In this document: piece after piece, positions 19,216 through 26,752 of the stretch
How positions within the stretch are numbered: position 1 is the stretch's first letter
How the letters are laid out: every line of letters begins with the position of its first letter
NCBI RefSeq assembly: GCF_021117345.1
Contig: NZ_CP088261.1
Location: 930,001 to 994,000 of the forward strand
Reading direction: 5' to 3'
DNA from: Microbacterium sp. cx-55
GTDB taxonomy: Bacteria; Actinomycetota; Actinomycetes; Actinomycetales; Microbacteriaceae
Length of the DNA: 64,000 nucleotides
Made by a program: the position numbers and the translations under genes
Notes under the pieces: generated by a model
Seen by the model: the letters and a program-made list of their open reading frames with translations, nothing else
What the model was told of the DNA's origin: nothing
The model's database searches: none

Positions 19216-19854
19216 ATGGACGCCATGACAGCTCAGGACCCGCCGCGGCAGCGACCGCGTGCCCTGTGGGCCGACGCCCGATTCGTGATCGGAGCGGCCC
19301 TCGTGATCGCCTCGATCGTCGGAGTCTGGCTCGTGGTCGCCGCCGCCCGCCAGACCACCCCGGTGTTCGCCGCCGCCCGGACCATCACCCCGGGGGAGGC
19401 CATCACGGCGGGTGATCTCCGAGTCGTCGACGTGGCTCTGGGCTCGCTCGAGGAGATCTATCTCGCGCCGACGCAGCTGACGCTCGACACGGTTGCCACC
19501 CGCACCATCCACGCCGGAGAACTCGTTCCGGCCGAAGCGCTCGGCGCGGCGGACGTCGCGGCGACGACAACGGTGGTGGTGCGCAGCGCGACGGAGGTGC
19601 CGGCATCCGTCGCGACCGGCGCGGTCGTCGAAGTGTGGTCCGCGCCGCTCGACGCGGAGGGGGTCCGTGAAGAACCTCGCATCCTCGTCGCGGACGCGAC
19701 CGTGACGGAGGTCACCCGGGACGACTCAATGATGGGCGGTGGTGCGGCATCCGTCGAACTCGTCATCCCGCGCGAGGACGTCGCGGACGTGCTGGCGGCC
19801 ATCTCCGGCGAGGCGTCGCTCTCGGTCGTGCCGAGTGTCGGAGGGGCCCCGTGA
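19216..19854 (+). CDS. SAF domain-containing membrane-anchored protein (CpaB/RcpC-like)
   Basis: About 212 residues: one N-terminal membrane segment (VIGAALVIASIVGVWLVVAA), then an SAF domain (AARTITPGEAITAGDLRVVDV) and an RcpC-like tail. CpaB/RcpC proteins belong to Tad-type pilus systems, and the next gene is CpaE-like, but no pilin, CpaF ATPase or secretin is visible here. Starts at ATG 19216, ATG 19225 or GTG 19177 are possible; none has a clear Shine-Dalgarno. Its stop overlaps the next start (GTGA). Confidence 0.78.
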   Translation: MDAMTAQDPPRQRPRALWADARFVIGAALVIASIVGVWLVVAAARQTTPVFAAARTITPGEAITAGDLRVVDVALGSLEEIYLAPTQLTLDTVATRTIHAGELVPAEALGAADVAATTTVVVRSATEVPASVATGAVVEVWSAPLDAEGVREEPRILVADATVTEVTRDDSMMGGGAASVELVIPREDVADVLAAISGEASLSVVPSVGGAP

Positions 19855-21137
19855 CCCGCGTCGTCTTGGTCCTCGAGGAGGCCCTCGCCGCGGCGATCGC
19901 TCCCGAACTGGCGGCCGAGGGCGTTGCCGAGATCGCCCGTGTCGCACCCGAGCACGTGGCCGCGACGATCTCCTGCGCAGCGGCACCGGATGCGGCCGCT
20001 GCGGCAGCCTTCGACGGCGCGACCGCTGTCGTGCTGCCGGCGATTGCCGGCATCCTCACCTCGGATGCCGTGGCCTTCGCGGATCGCCAGGGCATCCGAC
20101 TCGTTCCGGTCGGCGACGACAGCGCTGCCGCGCGTCTCGCCGCGGCGTTCGGGTTGGCGGCGCCCGTGCCGAGCGTGTGGAGCGCTCGCGACATCGCGCG
20201 TGCGGTGCTGGCCGCTCAGCCCCCGGCGCCCGAGCTCGCTCCGGCGCCCGCACCGCGGACGATCGCCGTGTGGGGGCCGCACGGGTCGCCGGGGCGGACG
20301 ACGCTCGCGATCGCTCTGGCCACCGAACTCGCGCGCGGCGGGCGGCACGTCGCGCTCGTCGACGCCGACTCGCACGCACCGGCTGTCGCCATGACGCTGG
20401 GGCTTCCGGATGAGGGACCCGGCTTTCCGGTCGCGTGTCGTCAGGCCGAGCGCGGCACGCTCGACGACGTCGAACTCCATCGCATCAGCGTGCCGCTGGG
20501 CGGAGTGGACGTCGACGTGTTCGCCGGGATCAACCGGCCCTCGCGGTGGCCGGAGCTCAGTGCCGTGCGCGTCTCGCGAGCCCTGGCGGCGTGCGCCGGA
20601 TGGGCCGATCACACGGTCGTCGACGTGGCCGCGAGTCTGGAGCAGGACGAGGAGATCGTCAGCGACATCGTCGACGGGCCGCGGCGGAACGCGGCGACTC
20701 TCGCCGCGGTCGCGTCCGCTGACCACATCGTGGCCGTGCTCTCGGCCGATCCGGTCGGCGTCGCGCGTTTCCTCCGCGCGTATCCCGATCTGCGAGCGCT
20801 CGCCGGCACGACGCCCGTGTCGGTCGTCGTGAACCGGCTCCGTGCGGGCACGGTGGGGGTGGACGCGCGGGGGCAGATCCGGCGCACGCTCGACCGTTAC
20901 GCCGACATCCGCGACCTCTGGTTCGTGCCCGAAGATCGGCGGGGGATGGATGCGGCCATGCTCGCCGCGCGCCCGGTCGCCGAGGTCGCACCGCGCTCGA
21001 CCCTCGTCGCCGCGGTCCGGCGCATGGTGGGCGCCGAGCTCCTGCCGCCCGCACCGGCATCCGCCGATCTCTCCCGACGTGCGCGGCGGCGTTCGGCACC
21101 CCGTCGGGCGCCGCGAGGGGCGCTGGTCGACGTCTAG
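19851..21137 (+). CDS. CpaE/MinD-like P-loop protein with degenerate Walker A
   Basis: A 428-residue protein. The N-terminal 130 residues resemble a degenerate receiver-like domain. A ParA/MinD fold follows, with the P-loop region GPHGSPGRTTLA, then ALVDADSHAPAV and HTVVDVAASLE. The usual Walker A lysine is replaced by Arg (GRTT for GKTT) and no signature KGG lysine is present, as in some TadZ/CpaE or septum-site proteins. It may bind nucleotide weakly or act as a localiser. Coupled by GTGA overlap to the SAF protein. Confidence 0.8.
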   Translation: MTRVVLVLEEALAAAIAPELAAEGVAEIARVAPEHVAATISCAAAPDAAAAAAFDGATAVVLPAIAGILTSDAVAFADRQGIRLVPVGDDSAAARLAAAFGLAAPVPSVWSARDIARAVLAAQPPAPELAPAPAPRTIAVWGPHGSPGRTTLAIALATELARGGRHVALVDADSHAPAVAMTLGLPDEGPGFPVACRQAERGTLDDVELHRISVPLGGVDVDVFAGINRPSRWPELSAVRVSRALAACAGWADHTVVDVAASLEQDEEIVSDIVDGPRRNAATLAAVASADHIVAVLSADPVGVARFLRAYPDLRALAGTTPVSVVVNRLRAGTVGVDARGQIRRTLDRYADIRDLWFVPEDRRGMDAAMLAARPVAEVAPRSTLVAAVRRMVGAELLPPAPASADLSRRARRRSAPRRAPRGALVDV

Positions 21138-21140
21138 GCT
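21135..21140 (+). promoter_or_regulatory. -10 box TAGGCT, leaderless start of pdtaS
   Basis: It overlaps the CpaE-like stop codon and lies 6 nt (GGACGC) before GTG 21147, giving the kinase its own promoter. Confidence 0.6.
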
Positions 21141-21146
21141 GGACGC

Positions 21147-22634
21147 GTGTCGACCCTCAGTGAACTCGTCTACGCGCACGGCTTCTCGGACCCCGCTGAT
21201 GTGGAGTGGCTGCACCGCCTCGCCGGCGACGGCCAGTTGCTCGCCGACCTCGCGTCCGCCGACATCGTCGTGTGGGTGCCGACGGAGGACGAGTCCTTCG
21301 TCGCTGTCGCGCACGCGCGTCCGAGCGGCGCGGCGACCCTCTTCTACCGAGACATCGTCGGCGACCGGGTGCGCCCGCAGTGGCGGGCGCAGGTGCGGGA
21401 CGCCTTCGTCTCGGGGCGCATCGTGGATTCCGCGTCGCCCGACTGGTTCGAGGAGACGCCGACCCGGGTGCGCGCCGTGCCCATCATGCGTGCCCGGTCC
21501 GACAAGGCCGTGAACGTCATCGCCGTGCTGACGCGGCACACGAACCTGGGGGAGGCGCGCACACCGTCGCGTCAGCAGATCACGTTCAACGACTGCGCCG
21601 ACGACCTCTTCGGCATGATCGCCTCGGGAGAGTTCCCCGACCTCGCCGCCCCGACCGCCCCCCGCCGGGGAGCGCCGCGCGCGTCGGACGGCCTCATCCG
21701 CATCGACGTCAACGGTCTGGCGACCTTCGCGAGCCCGAACGCGCTGTCGGCGTTCAACCGGATGGGGTTCGATGACGAACTCGAGGGCGAACCGCTGATC
21801 GAGGTCATCACGCAGATCCTCCCGGCGAAGCGCCAGTTCGACGAGTCCCTGCCGGTGGTCGTCGCCGGTCGGGCGCCCTGGCGCACCGACATCGAAGCGC
21901 GCGGCGTCACCGTCTCGCTCCGCGCCATTCCGCTCCGCGACCACGGCACCCGGGTCGGTGCCATCGTCCTCTGCCGCGACGTGTCGGAACTGCGCCACCA
22001 GGAGCAGGAACTCATCACCAAGGACGCCACCATCCGGGAGATCCACCACCGGGTGAAGAACAACCTCCAGACCGTGGCGTCACTGCTCCGCATCCAGGCG
22101 CGTCGCACGCACTCCGACGAGGCGCGTGACGCGCTCACCCACGCGACCCGGCGCGTCTCGGCGATCGCCGTCGTGCACGACACGCTCTCCGAAGGTCTCA
22201 TGCAGAGCGTGGACTTCGACGACGTCTTCTCGCGCGTGCTGAAGCTCGTCGCGGAGGTCGCCGCCGCTCCCAACACTCGCGCGATGACCCGCAAAACGGG
22301 CTCGTTCGGGCCGCTGCCGAGCGAGTACGCGACTCCGCTCGCGCTCGCACTGACCGAGCTCGTCACCAACGCCGTCGAGCACGGACTGGCCGGCCAGGAG
22401 GGCGAGGTTGAGATCGCCGCCGAACGCAGCGACGAGACGCTGTCGGTCAAGGTGCGCGACACCGGAGTCGGCCTGCCCGAGGGTCAGGTCGGACGCGGCC
22501 TCGGTACCCAGATCGTCCGCACCCTCATTCAGGGTGAGCTGGGAGGAACGATCGACTGGCACACCGTGATGGGCAGCGGAACCGAGGTCACGATCGAGAT
22601 TCCGCTCCGCTACATCGGGCGCGCTCAGGTGTAA
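21147..22634 (+). CDS. pdtaS: PdtaS-type cytoplasmic sensor histidine kinase
   Basis: A 495-residue soluble kinase. A GAF-like N-terminal domain (about 1-150) and a PAS domain (about 180-285) precede a HisKA_2/HWE-type dimerisation helix. There IREIHHRVKNNLQTVASLL gives phospho-acceptor His300, and the HATPase domain follows (ELVTNAVEHG, DTGVGLPEG, GRGLGTQIV). It matches mycobacterial PdtaS, whose partner PdtaR is an ANTAR RNA-binding regulator. No pdtaR is adjacent. Convergent with whiB1. Confidence 0.9.
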   Translation: MSTLSELVYAHGFSDPADVEWLHRLAGDGQLLADLASADIVVWVPTEDESFVAVAHARPSGAATLFYRDIVGDRVRPQWRAQVRDAFVSGRIVDSASPDWFEETPTRVRAVPIMRARSDKAVNVIAVLTRHTNLGEARTPSRQQITFNDCADDLFGMIASGEFPDLAAPTAPRRGAPRASDGLIRIDVNGLATFASPNALSAFNRMGFDDELEGEPLIEVITQILPAKRQFDESLPVVVAGRAPWRTDIEARGVTVSLRAIPLRDHGTRVGAIVLCRDVSELRHQEQELITKDATIREIHHRVKNNLQTVASLLRIQARRTHSDEARDALTHATRRVSAIAVVHDTLSEGLMQSVDFDDVFSRVLKLVAEVAAAPNTRAMTRKTGSFGPLPSEYATPLALALTELVTNAVEHGLAGQEGEVEIAAERSDETLSVKVRDTGVGLPEGQVGRGLGTQIVRTLIQGELGGTIDWHTVMGSGTEVTIEIPLRYIGRAQV

Positions 22635-22637
22635 CGC

Positions 22638-22670
22638 AGAAGCGGATGCGGGCACCCCGCATCCGCTTCT
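22638..22670. terminator. Bidirectional hairpin between pdtaS and whiB1
   Basis: A perfect 15-bp stem (AGAAGCGGATGCGGG and its complement) with a 3-nt CAC loop. Both arms contain the over-used GGATGCGG word. Confidence 0.8.
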
Positions 22671-22679
22671 CGCGTGAGG

Positions 22680-22928
22680 TCAGGAAGCGCGGCGGGCGCG
22701 CGCGGCGCGGCGCTTGAGGGCGCGGCGCTCGTCTTCGGAGAGGCCGCCCCAGACTCCCGAGTCCTGCCCGGTTTCGAGGGCGTACTGGAGACACACTTCG
22801 GTGACGGTGCAGCGAGCGCAGACAGCCTTGGCCTTCTCGATCTGGTCCACAGCGGGTCCGGTGTTGCCGACCGGGAAAAAGAGTTCCGGGTCGACGGTAA
22901 GGCAGGCCGATTTGTCGCGCCAGTCCAT
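22680..22928 (-). CDS. whiB1: WhiB-family iron-sulfur transcription factor, WhiB1 type
   Basis: An 82-residue Wbl protein. Four cluster-ligating Cys lie at 9, 37, 40 and 46, the GVWGG turn is at 58-62, and a basic C-terminal helix ends RRALKRRAARARRAS. WhiB1 binds SigA and is a nitric-oxide-sensitive essential regulator in mycobacteria. The Shine-Dalgarno GAGGAG lies a few bases before ATG 22928. Confidence 0.93.
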   Translation of the reverse strand: MDWRDKSACLTVDPELFFPVGNTGPAVDQIEKAKAVCARCTVTEVCLQYALETGQDSGVWGGLSEDERRALKRRAARARRAS

Positions 22929-23170
22929 GCGTGTTGCTCCTCAGACTTGGGAAGGAAGATTCGTGCGGTAACAGGGCGGAACTCGGGTCCGGTACCCTGT
23001 GTGGTGTGCGAGCAGAATGCTCGCCCCACGCCGCTGTGGGAGCACACGACGTGAGCAATCGTCGCACAGGGGTTGACCCTTTTCAAGGGTTCACCCCCTG
23101 TTTTGTTGGCATTCACCCAGTGGAAGCTCGTCGTGTTGACGTCCCCAACAACAGTGCGACCGGGAGAACC
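22929..23170. promoter_or_regulatory. Divergent upstream region of whiB1 with clustered hairpins
   Basis: The region holds GCGAGCA/TGCTCGC (23008-23014, 23018-23024), CCCAC/GTGGG (23025-23029, 23036-23040) and a bracketing GTGTGC/GCACAC (23004-23009, 23042-23047). A longer hairpin at 23068-23099 (AGGGGT ... ACCCTT TTC AAGGGT ... ACCCCCT) is followed by GTTTTGTT on the plus strand. Operator cluster, structured leader or small RNA are all possible. Confidence 0.45.
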
Positions 23171-23563
23171 ATGCGTTACGACCTGCTCAGTACCCTCACC
23201 GGGGGCCTTCTCATCCTGGAGGGCGCCGCGATCGCCGTGCTCGCGATCGCCCAGGGCGGCGCCATCATCGGGGGAGACACCAGCGCCCTCGAATCCGCGA
23301 TCGCGCTCCTGGTCTTGACCGTGATCGGGGCCGCCGCTGTCGTCGCGTTCGGTGTGGCCACCATCCGCGGGCGCTCCTGGGGGCGCTCCGGCGGAATCGT
23401 CACCCAGCTCCTCATCCTCGCGGTCGCCGGCGGCGCCGCCACGGGAGTGTTCGCGCACCCGCTCCTCGGGCTCCAGCTCGCCATTCCCGCGATCATCACG
23501 CTGGTGCTGCTGTTCGCCGCCGTCCGTCAGGCCGGACGCGACGCGGGCACCGAACGCCCCTGA
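23171..23563 (+). CDS. Small integral membrane protein
   Basis: 130 residues with four hydrophobic segments (about 8-30, 42-65, 75-95 and 98-120) and a short polar tail. GGGAG just before ATG 23171 supports this start over longer in-frame ones. It resembles the small four-helix membrane proteins common in actinobacteria. No function known. Confidence 0.75.
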   Translation: MRYDLLSTLTGGLLILEGAAIAVLAIAQGGAIIGGDTSALESAIALLVLTVIGAAAVVAFGVATIRGRSWGRSGGIVTQLLILAVAGGAATGVFAHPLLGLQLAIPAIITLVLLFAAVRQAGRDAGTERP

Positions 23564-23593
23564 CCGCCACCGGGCACCGTCCCGGCGCGCGAC

Positions 23594-24061
23594 TCAGTCG
23601 ATCGACAGCATCCGGCGCAGACGCGCGACGTGACCGGTCGCCTTCACGTTGTACTGCGCGTGCACGATCCGACCCTCGGGATCGATCACGAACGTGGAAC
23701 GCCGGACGCCCTCGATGCGCTTGCCGTAGTTCATCTTCTCGCCCCACGCACCGTACGCATCGTGCACGGCGTGGTCCTCGTCCGCGAGGAGCGAGAACGT
23801 GAGACCGTCGCGCTCGCGGAACTCGCGAAGCTTCACCGGAGTATCGCGGGAGACACCCAGAACCGTGAACCCCGCCGCCTCGAGCGAGGAGAGGCTGTCG
23901 CGGAAATCGCACGCCTGCGTTGTGCAACCCGGCGTCATCGCCGCGGGATAGAAGTAGACGATGACCTGCCTGCCACGCAGATCGTGCAGCGACACGGTCT
24001 GACCGTCCTGGTCGGCGAGCGTGAAGTCGGGGGCGATGTCTCCGGGATGCAGCGTCGTCAT
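23594..24061 (-). CDS. bcp: Thioredoxin-dependent thiol peroxidase (Bcp/PrxQ)
   Basis: A 155-residue peroxiredoxin. Peroxidatic Cys46 is in YPAAMTPGCTTQAC and resolving Cys51 lies five residues later, the atypical 2-Cys PrxQ arrangement. It reduces hydroperoxides using thioredoxin. The frame stays open upstream through the pentanucleotide repeat, but a TACCCT box 6 nt before ATG 24061 and the family N-terminus fix the start. Its promoter carries a simple-sequence repeat. Confidence 0.93.
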   Translation of the reverse strand: MTTLHPGDIAPDFTLADQDGQTVSLHDLRGRQVIVYFYPAAMTPGCTTQACDFRDSLSSLEAAGFTVLGVSRDTPVKLREFRERDGLTFSLLADEDHAVHDAYGAWGEKMNYGKRIEGVRRSTFVIDPEGRIVHAQYNVKATGHVARLRRMLSID

Positions 24062-24067
24062 ATGTCC

Positions 24068-24073
24068 AGGGTA
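24068..24073 (-). promoter_or_regulatory. -10 box TACCCT, leaderless start of bcp
   Basis: Spacer GGACAT (6 nt) to ATG 24061. With a 17-bp spacer the -35 would fall at 24091-24096, the first unit of the GCTGT repeat. Confidence 0.6.
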
Positions 24074-24090
24074 CGGGGCGCTCGCTCGGT

Positions 24091-24130
24091 GCTGTGCTGT
24101 GCTGTGCTGTGCTGTGCTGTGCTGCGCTGC
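24091..24130 (+). repeat. Pentanucleotide microsatellite (GCTGT)6(GCTGC)2
   Basis: Eight head-to-tail 5-bp units, six identical and two with a T-to-C change. They begin at the predicted -35 position of bcp and extend upstream of it. Confidence 0.95.
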
Positions 24131-24134
24131 GCGT

Positions 24135-24215
24135 CGCGTCCGTTCCGGGCGCATGCCCCCGACCGCCTGCGGCGGTCTCCCGCCAGTCCCGATGCCAGCG
24201 CCCGGAACGGACGCG
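24135..24215. repeat. Palindromic element, family P6, full copy
   Basis: A perfect 18-bp inverted repeat, CGCGTCCGTTCCGGGCGC (24135-24152) with 24198-24215, encloses an ACCGCC/GGCGGT hairpin. It lies between rsgA and the bcp promoter. The segments GGGCGCATGCCCCCG, GCCAGTCCCGATGCC and CGGAACGGA recur in the same order at 24242-24295. Confidence 0.8.
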
Positions 24216-24241
24216 TCGCATCCGCTTCGCCCGCGTGCGAC

Positions 24242-24295
24242 GGGCGCATGCCCCCGCCAGTCCCGATGCCCGCACTCGGAACGGATGCGTCGCGT
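24242..24295. repeat. Palindromic element, family P6, partial direct copy
   Basis: It repeats the right-hand and central blocks of the 24135-24215 element but lacks its central hairpin and most of the left arm. Confidence 0.7.
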
Positions 24296-24316
24296 CCGCG
24301 GGCGGGTGGGAGCGAG

Positions 24317-25357
24317 TCAGCGGGCGAACGTCGTGAGCAGGCGCTGCAACGAATCGAGACGGGCCGGAGCGCTCGGGCCCAGCCGACCCTCTGCGACGGC
24401 CTCGATGATCGCGCAATCCGGGGCGTCGGGCAGATGCGTGCACCCGCGCGGGCAGTCGGCTGCCGCCTCGGCCAGATCGGTGAACGCGCCGAGCACGTTC
24501 GCCGGGTCGACATGACCGAGTCCGAACGACCGCACGCCCGGGGTGTCGATCACCCATCCCGCCCCCGCCGGGCCGCGGTAGCGGTACGAGATCGTCGAAC
24601 TCGACGTGTGCCGTCCGCGCCCGGTGACGTCGTTGACGTGCCCCGTCGCGCGCATCGCGCTGGGCACGAGGGCATTCACCAGCGTCGACTTGCCCACACC
24701 GGAGTGCCCGACGAACACGGTCGAATGCCCGACGAGCGCCACGCCGATCCGATCGACCGGCATCTCCGTCTGAGCGCTCGTGAAGACCTCGAGATCGAGC
24801 CCCGCGAAATGACCGAGGAACTCGGACGGATCGGCGAGGTCGGTCTTCGTGACGACGAGAAGCGGGCGGATGCGCGCATCCAACGCCGCGATCAGGTAGC
24901 GGTCGACCAGCCGCGCGCGCGGCTCGGGATCCGCAGCCGCGACGACCACCAGCATCTGGTCGGCGTTCGCGACGATGACCCGCTCCACCTGGTCGGTATC
25001 GTCGGCGCTGCGCCGCAGGAGCGTCGCCCGCGGCTCGATCCCCACCATCCGCGACAGCGTGCCCTCATCGCCCGACGTGTCTCCGACGACGCGCACCCGG
25101 TCTCCGGTGACGATCGGCTGCTTGCGGAGCTCCCGCGCGCGGGTCGCGGTGATCGCCCGCTCATCGGCTTCGTCTTCGTCGATGAGCACCGCGTACCGGC
25201 CGCGGTCGACCCCGAGAACGCGCGCGATCCGGGCATCCGCGTGCGCCGGTCGACGCTTCGTCCGCGGGCGGTTCGCCTTCGGGTTCGGTCGCGCCCGGAA
25301 GTCGGACTCGTCGAGTTCTTGCTCGTCGTCCTCGTCGTCGTCGCTCAGCCAGCTCAC
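24317..25357 (-). CDS. rsgA: Ribosome small-subunit GTPase RsgA
   Basis: A 346-residue protein. An acidic/basic N-terminal extension and OB-fold precede a circularly permuted GTPase domain: TKTD (about 170-173) comes before the P-loop GHSGVGKS (217-224), and DTPG follows (about 267). The C-terminal zinc knuckle is CPRGCTHLPDAPDC. It aids late 30S maturation. GTG 25357 overlaps the aroA stop (GTGA), so it is [15 protein letters not shown] aroA. Confidence 0.93.
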   Translation of the reverse strand: MSWLSDDDEDDEQELDESDFRARPNPKANRPRTKRRPAHADARIARVLGVDRGRYAVLIDEDEADERAITATRARELRKQPIVTGDRVRVVGDTSGDEGTLSRMVGIEPRATLLRRSADDTDQVERVIVANADQMLVVVAAADPEPRARLVDRYLIAALDARIRPLLVVTKTDLADPSEFLGHFAGLDLEVFTSAQTEMPVDRIGVALVGHSTVFVGHSGVGKSTLVNALVPSAMRATGHVNDVTGRGRHTSSSTISYRYRGPAGAGWVIDTPGVRSFGLGHVDPANVLGAFTDLAEAAADCPRGCTHLPDAPDCAIIEAVAEGRLGPSAPARLDSLQRLLTTFAR

Positions 25358-26691
25358 CCGGCGGCGTCCTCGTCGGCGAGCATCCGCCGCCAGAGCTCGG
25401 GGAACTCCGGCATCGTCTTCGCCGTCGTCCCGATGTCATCGACGTGGACGTCGGCCACCCGGAGACCGAGCAGTGCACCGGTCGTCGCGAGTCGGTGGTC
25501 GTGGTGCGCACGCCACAGCCCGCCGTGCATCGTCCGGGGGATCACCCGGATGCCGTCCGGCAGTTCCTCCGCCTCGCCACCGATCGCGCGCAGGTTGCTC
25601 ACGAGCGCCGCGATGCGGTCGGTCTCATGTCCCCGGATGTGGCCGATGCCGGTGAAGGTCGAGGGGGCATCAGCCAACGCGGCGAGCCCGACGAGCGTCG
25701 GGGTGAGCTCTCCGACGGCCGACAGATCGAGATCGACGCCGTGGATCCGGTCACCCGCGGTGACGGTCAGCGCGCCGTGGCGGCGCACGCACCGCGCGCC
25801 GAAGGCGGCGAGAAGCTCGGGCAGCTGCGCGCCGGGCTGCGTCGACGTGCCCGGCCAGCCGAGCACGGAGACCTGGCCGCCCGTCACCAGCGCGGCCGCG
25901 AGGAACGGTGACGCGTTCGAAAGGTCGGGTTCGATCGCGACATCCTTCGCGCGGATCGGTCCTGGCGGCACGATCCACTGTCCGGGCGCGGGTCGCTCGA
26001 CATGCACCCCGCGGTGCGTGAGCGACTCGACGGTCATGTCGATATGCGGAACGCTCGGCAGGCGCTCGCCGCGGTGGATCAACTGCATCCCGACATCGAA
26101 CCGCGCAGCCGACAGCAGCAGCCCGGAGACGAACTGGCTCGACGCGCTCGCATCGATCGTGACCTCGCCACCGCGCACGTGACCGCGCCCGCGCACGGTG
26201 AAGGGCAGAGACCAGCTTCCGCCGTCGTCGATATCGACCCCCACTTCGCGCAGGGCTCGGATCATCTCGCCCATCGGGCGGTGCAGGGCGCTCTCGTGCG
26301 CCGTGATCGTCACGTCGCCGGTCGCGAATCCGGCGGCGGGCGTGACGAAGCGCATGACCGTGCCGGCCTGGCCGCAATCCACCGTTCCGCCGCCCGGGAT
26401 GTGCGCGGGGGGCGTGACCCGGAGGTCGTCGCCGAAAGCGCTCGTCCCCTCCACCGGATCGACGGCGACACCGAGTCCACGGAGCGCTTCGATCATCCGC
26501 CGCGAGTCATCCGAGTGCAGCGGGGCGTGCAGCGTGCTCGGCCCGTCGGCGAGGGACGCGAGCACCAACTCGCGGTTCGTGAGGGACTTCGAGCCGGGCA
26601 CGGCGACCGCCGCTTCGACGGGCGCAGCGGCGACCGGTGCCGCCCAGTGGCCGGCATCCTTCGATTCGGGGGAATAGCCTTTCGCGCTCAT
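25354..26691 (-). CDS. aroA: 3-phosphoshikimate 1-carboxyvinyltransferase (EPSP synthase)
   Basis: 445 residues; sixth step of the shikimate pathway. PGSKSLTNR at 32-40 places Lys35 at the substrate site. Later motifs include CGQAGTVMRF, SSQFVSGLLLS, PDLSNASPFLAAA and the C-terminal HHDHRLAT. A TAGGGT box 7 nt upstream marks ATG 26691 as a leaderless start. The first codons overlap the promoter of the divergent sigma factor gene. Confidence 0.95.
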   Translation of the reverse strand: MSAKGYSPESKDAGHWAAPVAAAPVEAAVAVPGSKSLTNRELVLASLADGPSTLHAPLHSDDSRRMIEALRGLGVAVDPVEGTSAFGDDLRVTPPAHIPGGGTVDCGQAGTVMRFVTPAAGFATGDVTITAHESALHRPMGEMIRALREVGVDIDDGGSWSLPFTVRGRGHVRGGEVTIDASASSQFVSGLLLSAARFDVGMQLIHRGERLPSVPHIDMTVESLTHRGVHVERPAPGQWIVPPGPIRAKDVAIEPDLSNASPFLAAALVTGGQVSVLGWPGTSTQPGAQLPELLAAFGARCVRRHGALTVTAGDRIHGVDLDLSAVGELTPTLVGLAALADAPSTFTGIGHIRGHETDRIAALVSNLRAIGGEAEELPDGIRVIPRTMHGGLWRAHHDHRLATTGALLGLRVADVHVDDIGTTAKTMPEFPELWRRMLADEDAAG

Positions 26692-26696
26692 CGGTT
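26670..26696 (+). promoter_or_regulatory. SigR/SigH-type promoter for sigR
   Basis: GGGAAT (26670-26675), exactly 18 nt, then GTT (26694-26696). This matches the SigR/SigH consensus GGGAAT-N18-GTT. It points at the sigma gene, implying autoregulation, and lies across the aroA initiation region. Confidence 0.8.
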
Positions 26697-26698
26697 CC

Positions 26699-26704
26699 AC
26701 CCTA
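26699..26704 (-). promoter_or_regulatory. -10 box TAGGGT, leaderless start of aroA
   Basis: Seven nucleotides (GGAACCG) precede ATG 26691; the box adjoins the predicted start point of the divergent sigR transcript. Confidence 0.55.
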
Positions 26705-26752
26705 CTGAACGGCTTGCAGACCGCGTGGGCCTGAGCCGAGAAGGGGGACCGG

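Noticed and set aside
23051..23067. Crp/Cmr-type site (GTGAG ... CGCAC) upstream of whiB1
   Set aside because: Half-sites match poorly and spacing is off; too weak to annotate.
24061..24154. N-terminal extension of Bcp through the microsatellite (AQHST repeats)
   Set aside because: A -10 box lies 6 nt before ATG 24061, the family starts there, and the extension would be unstable in frame.
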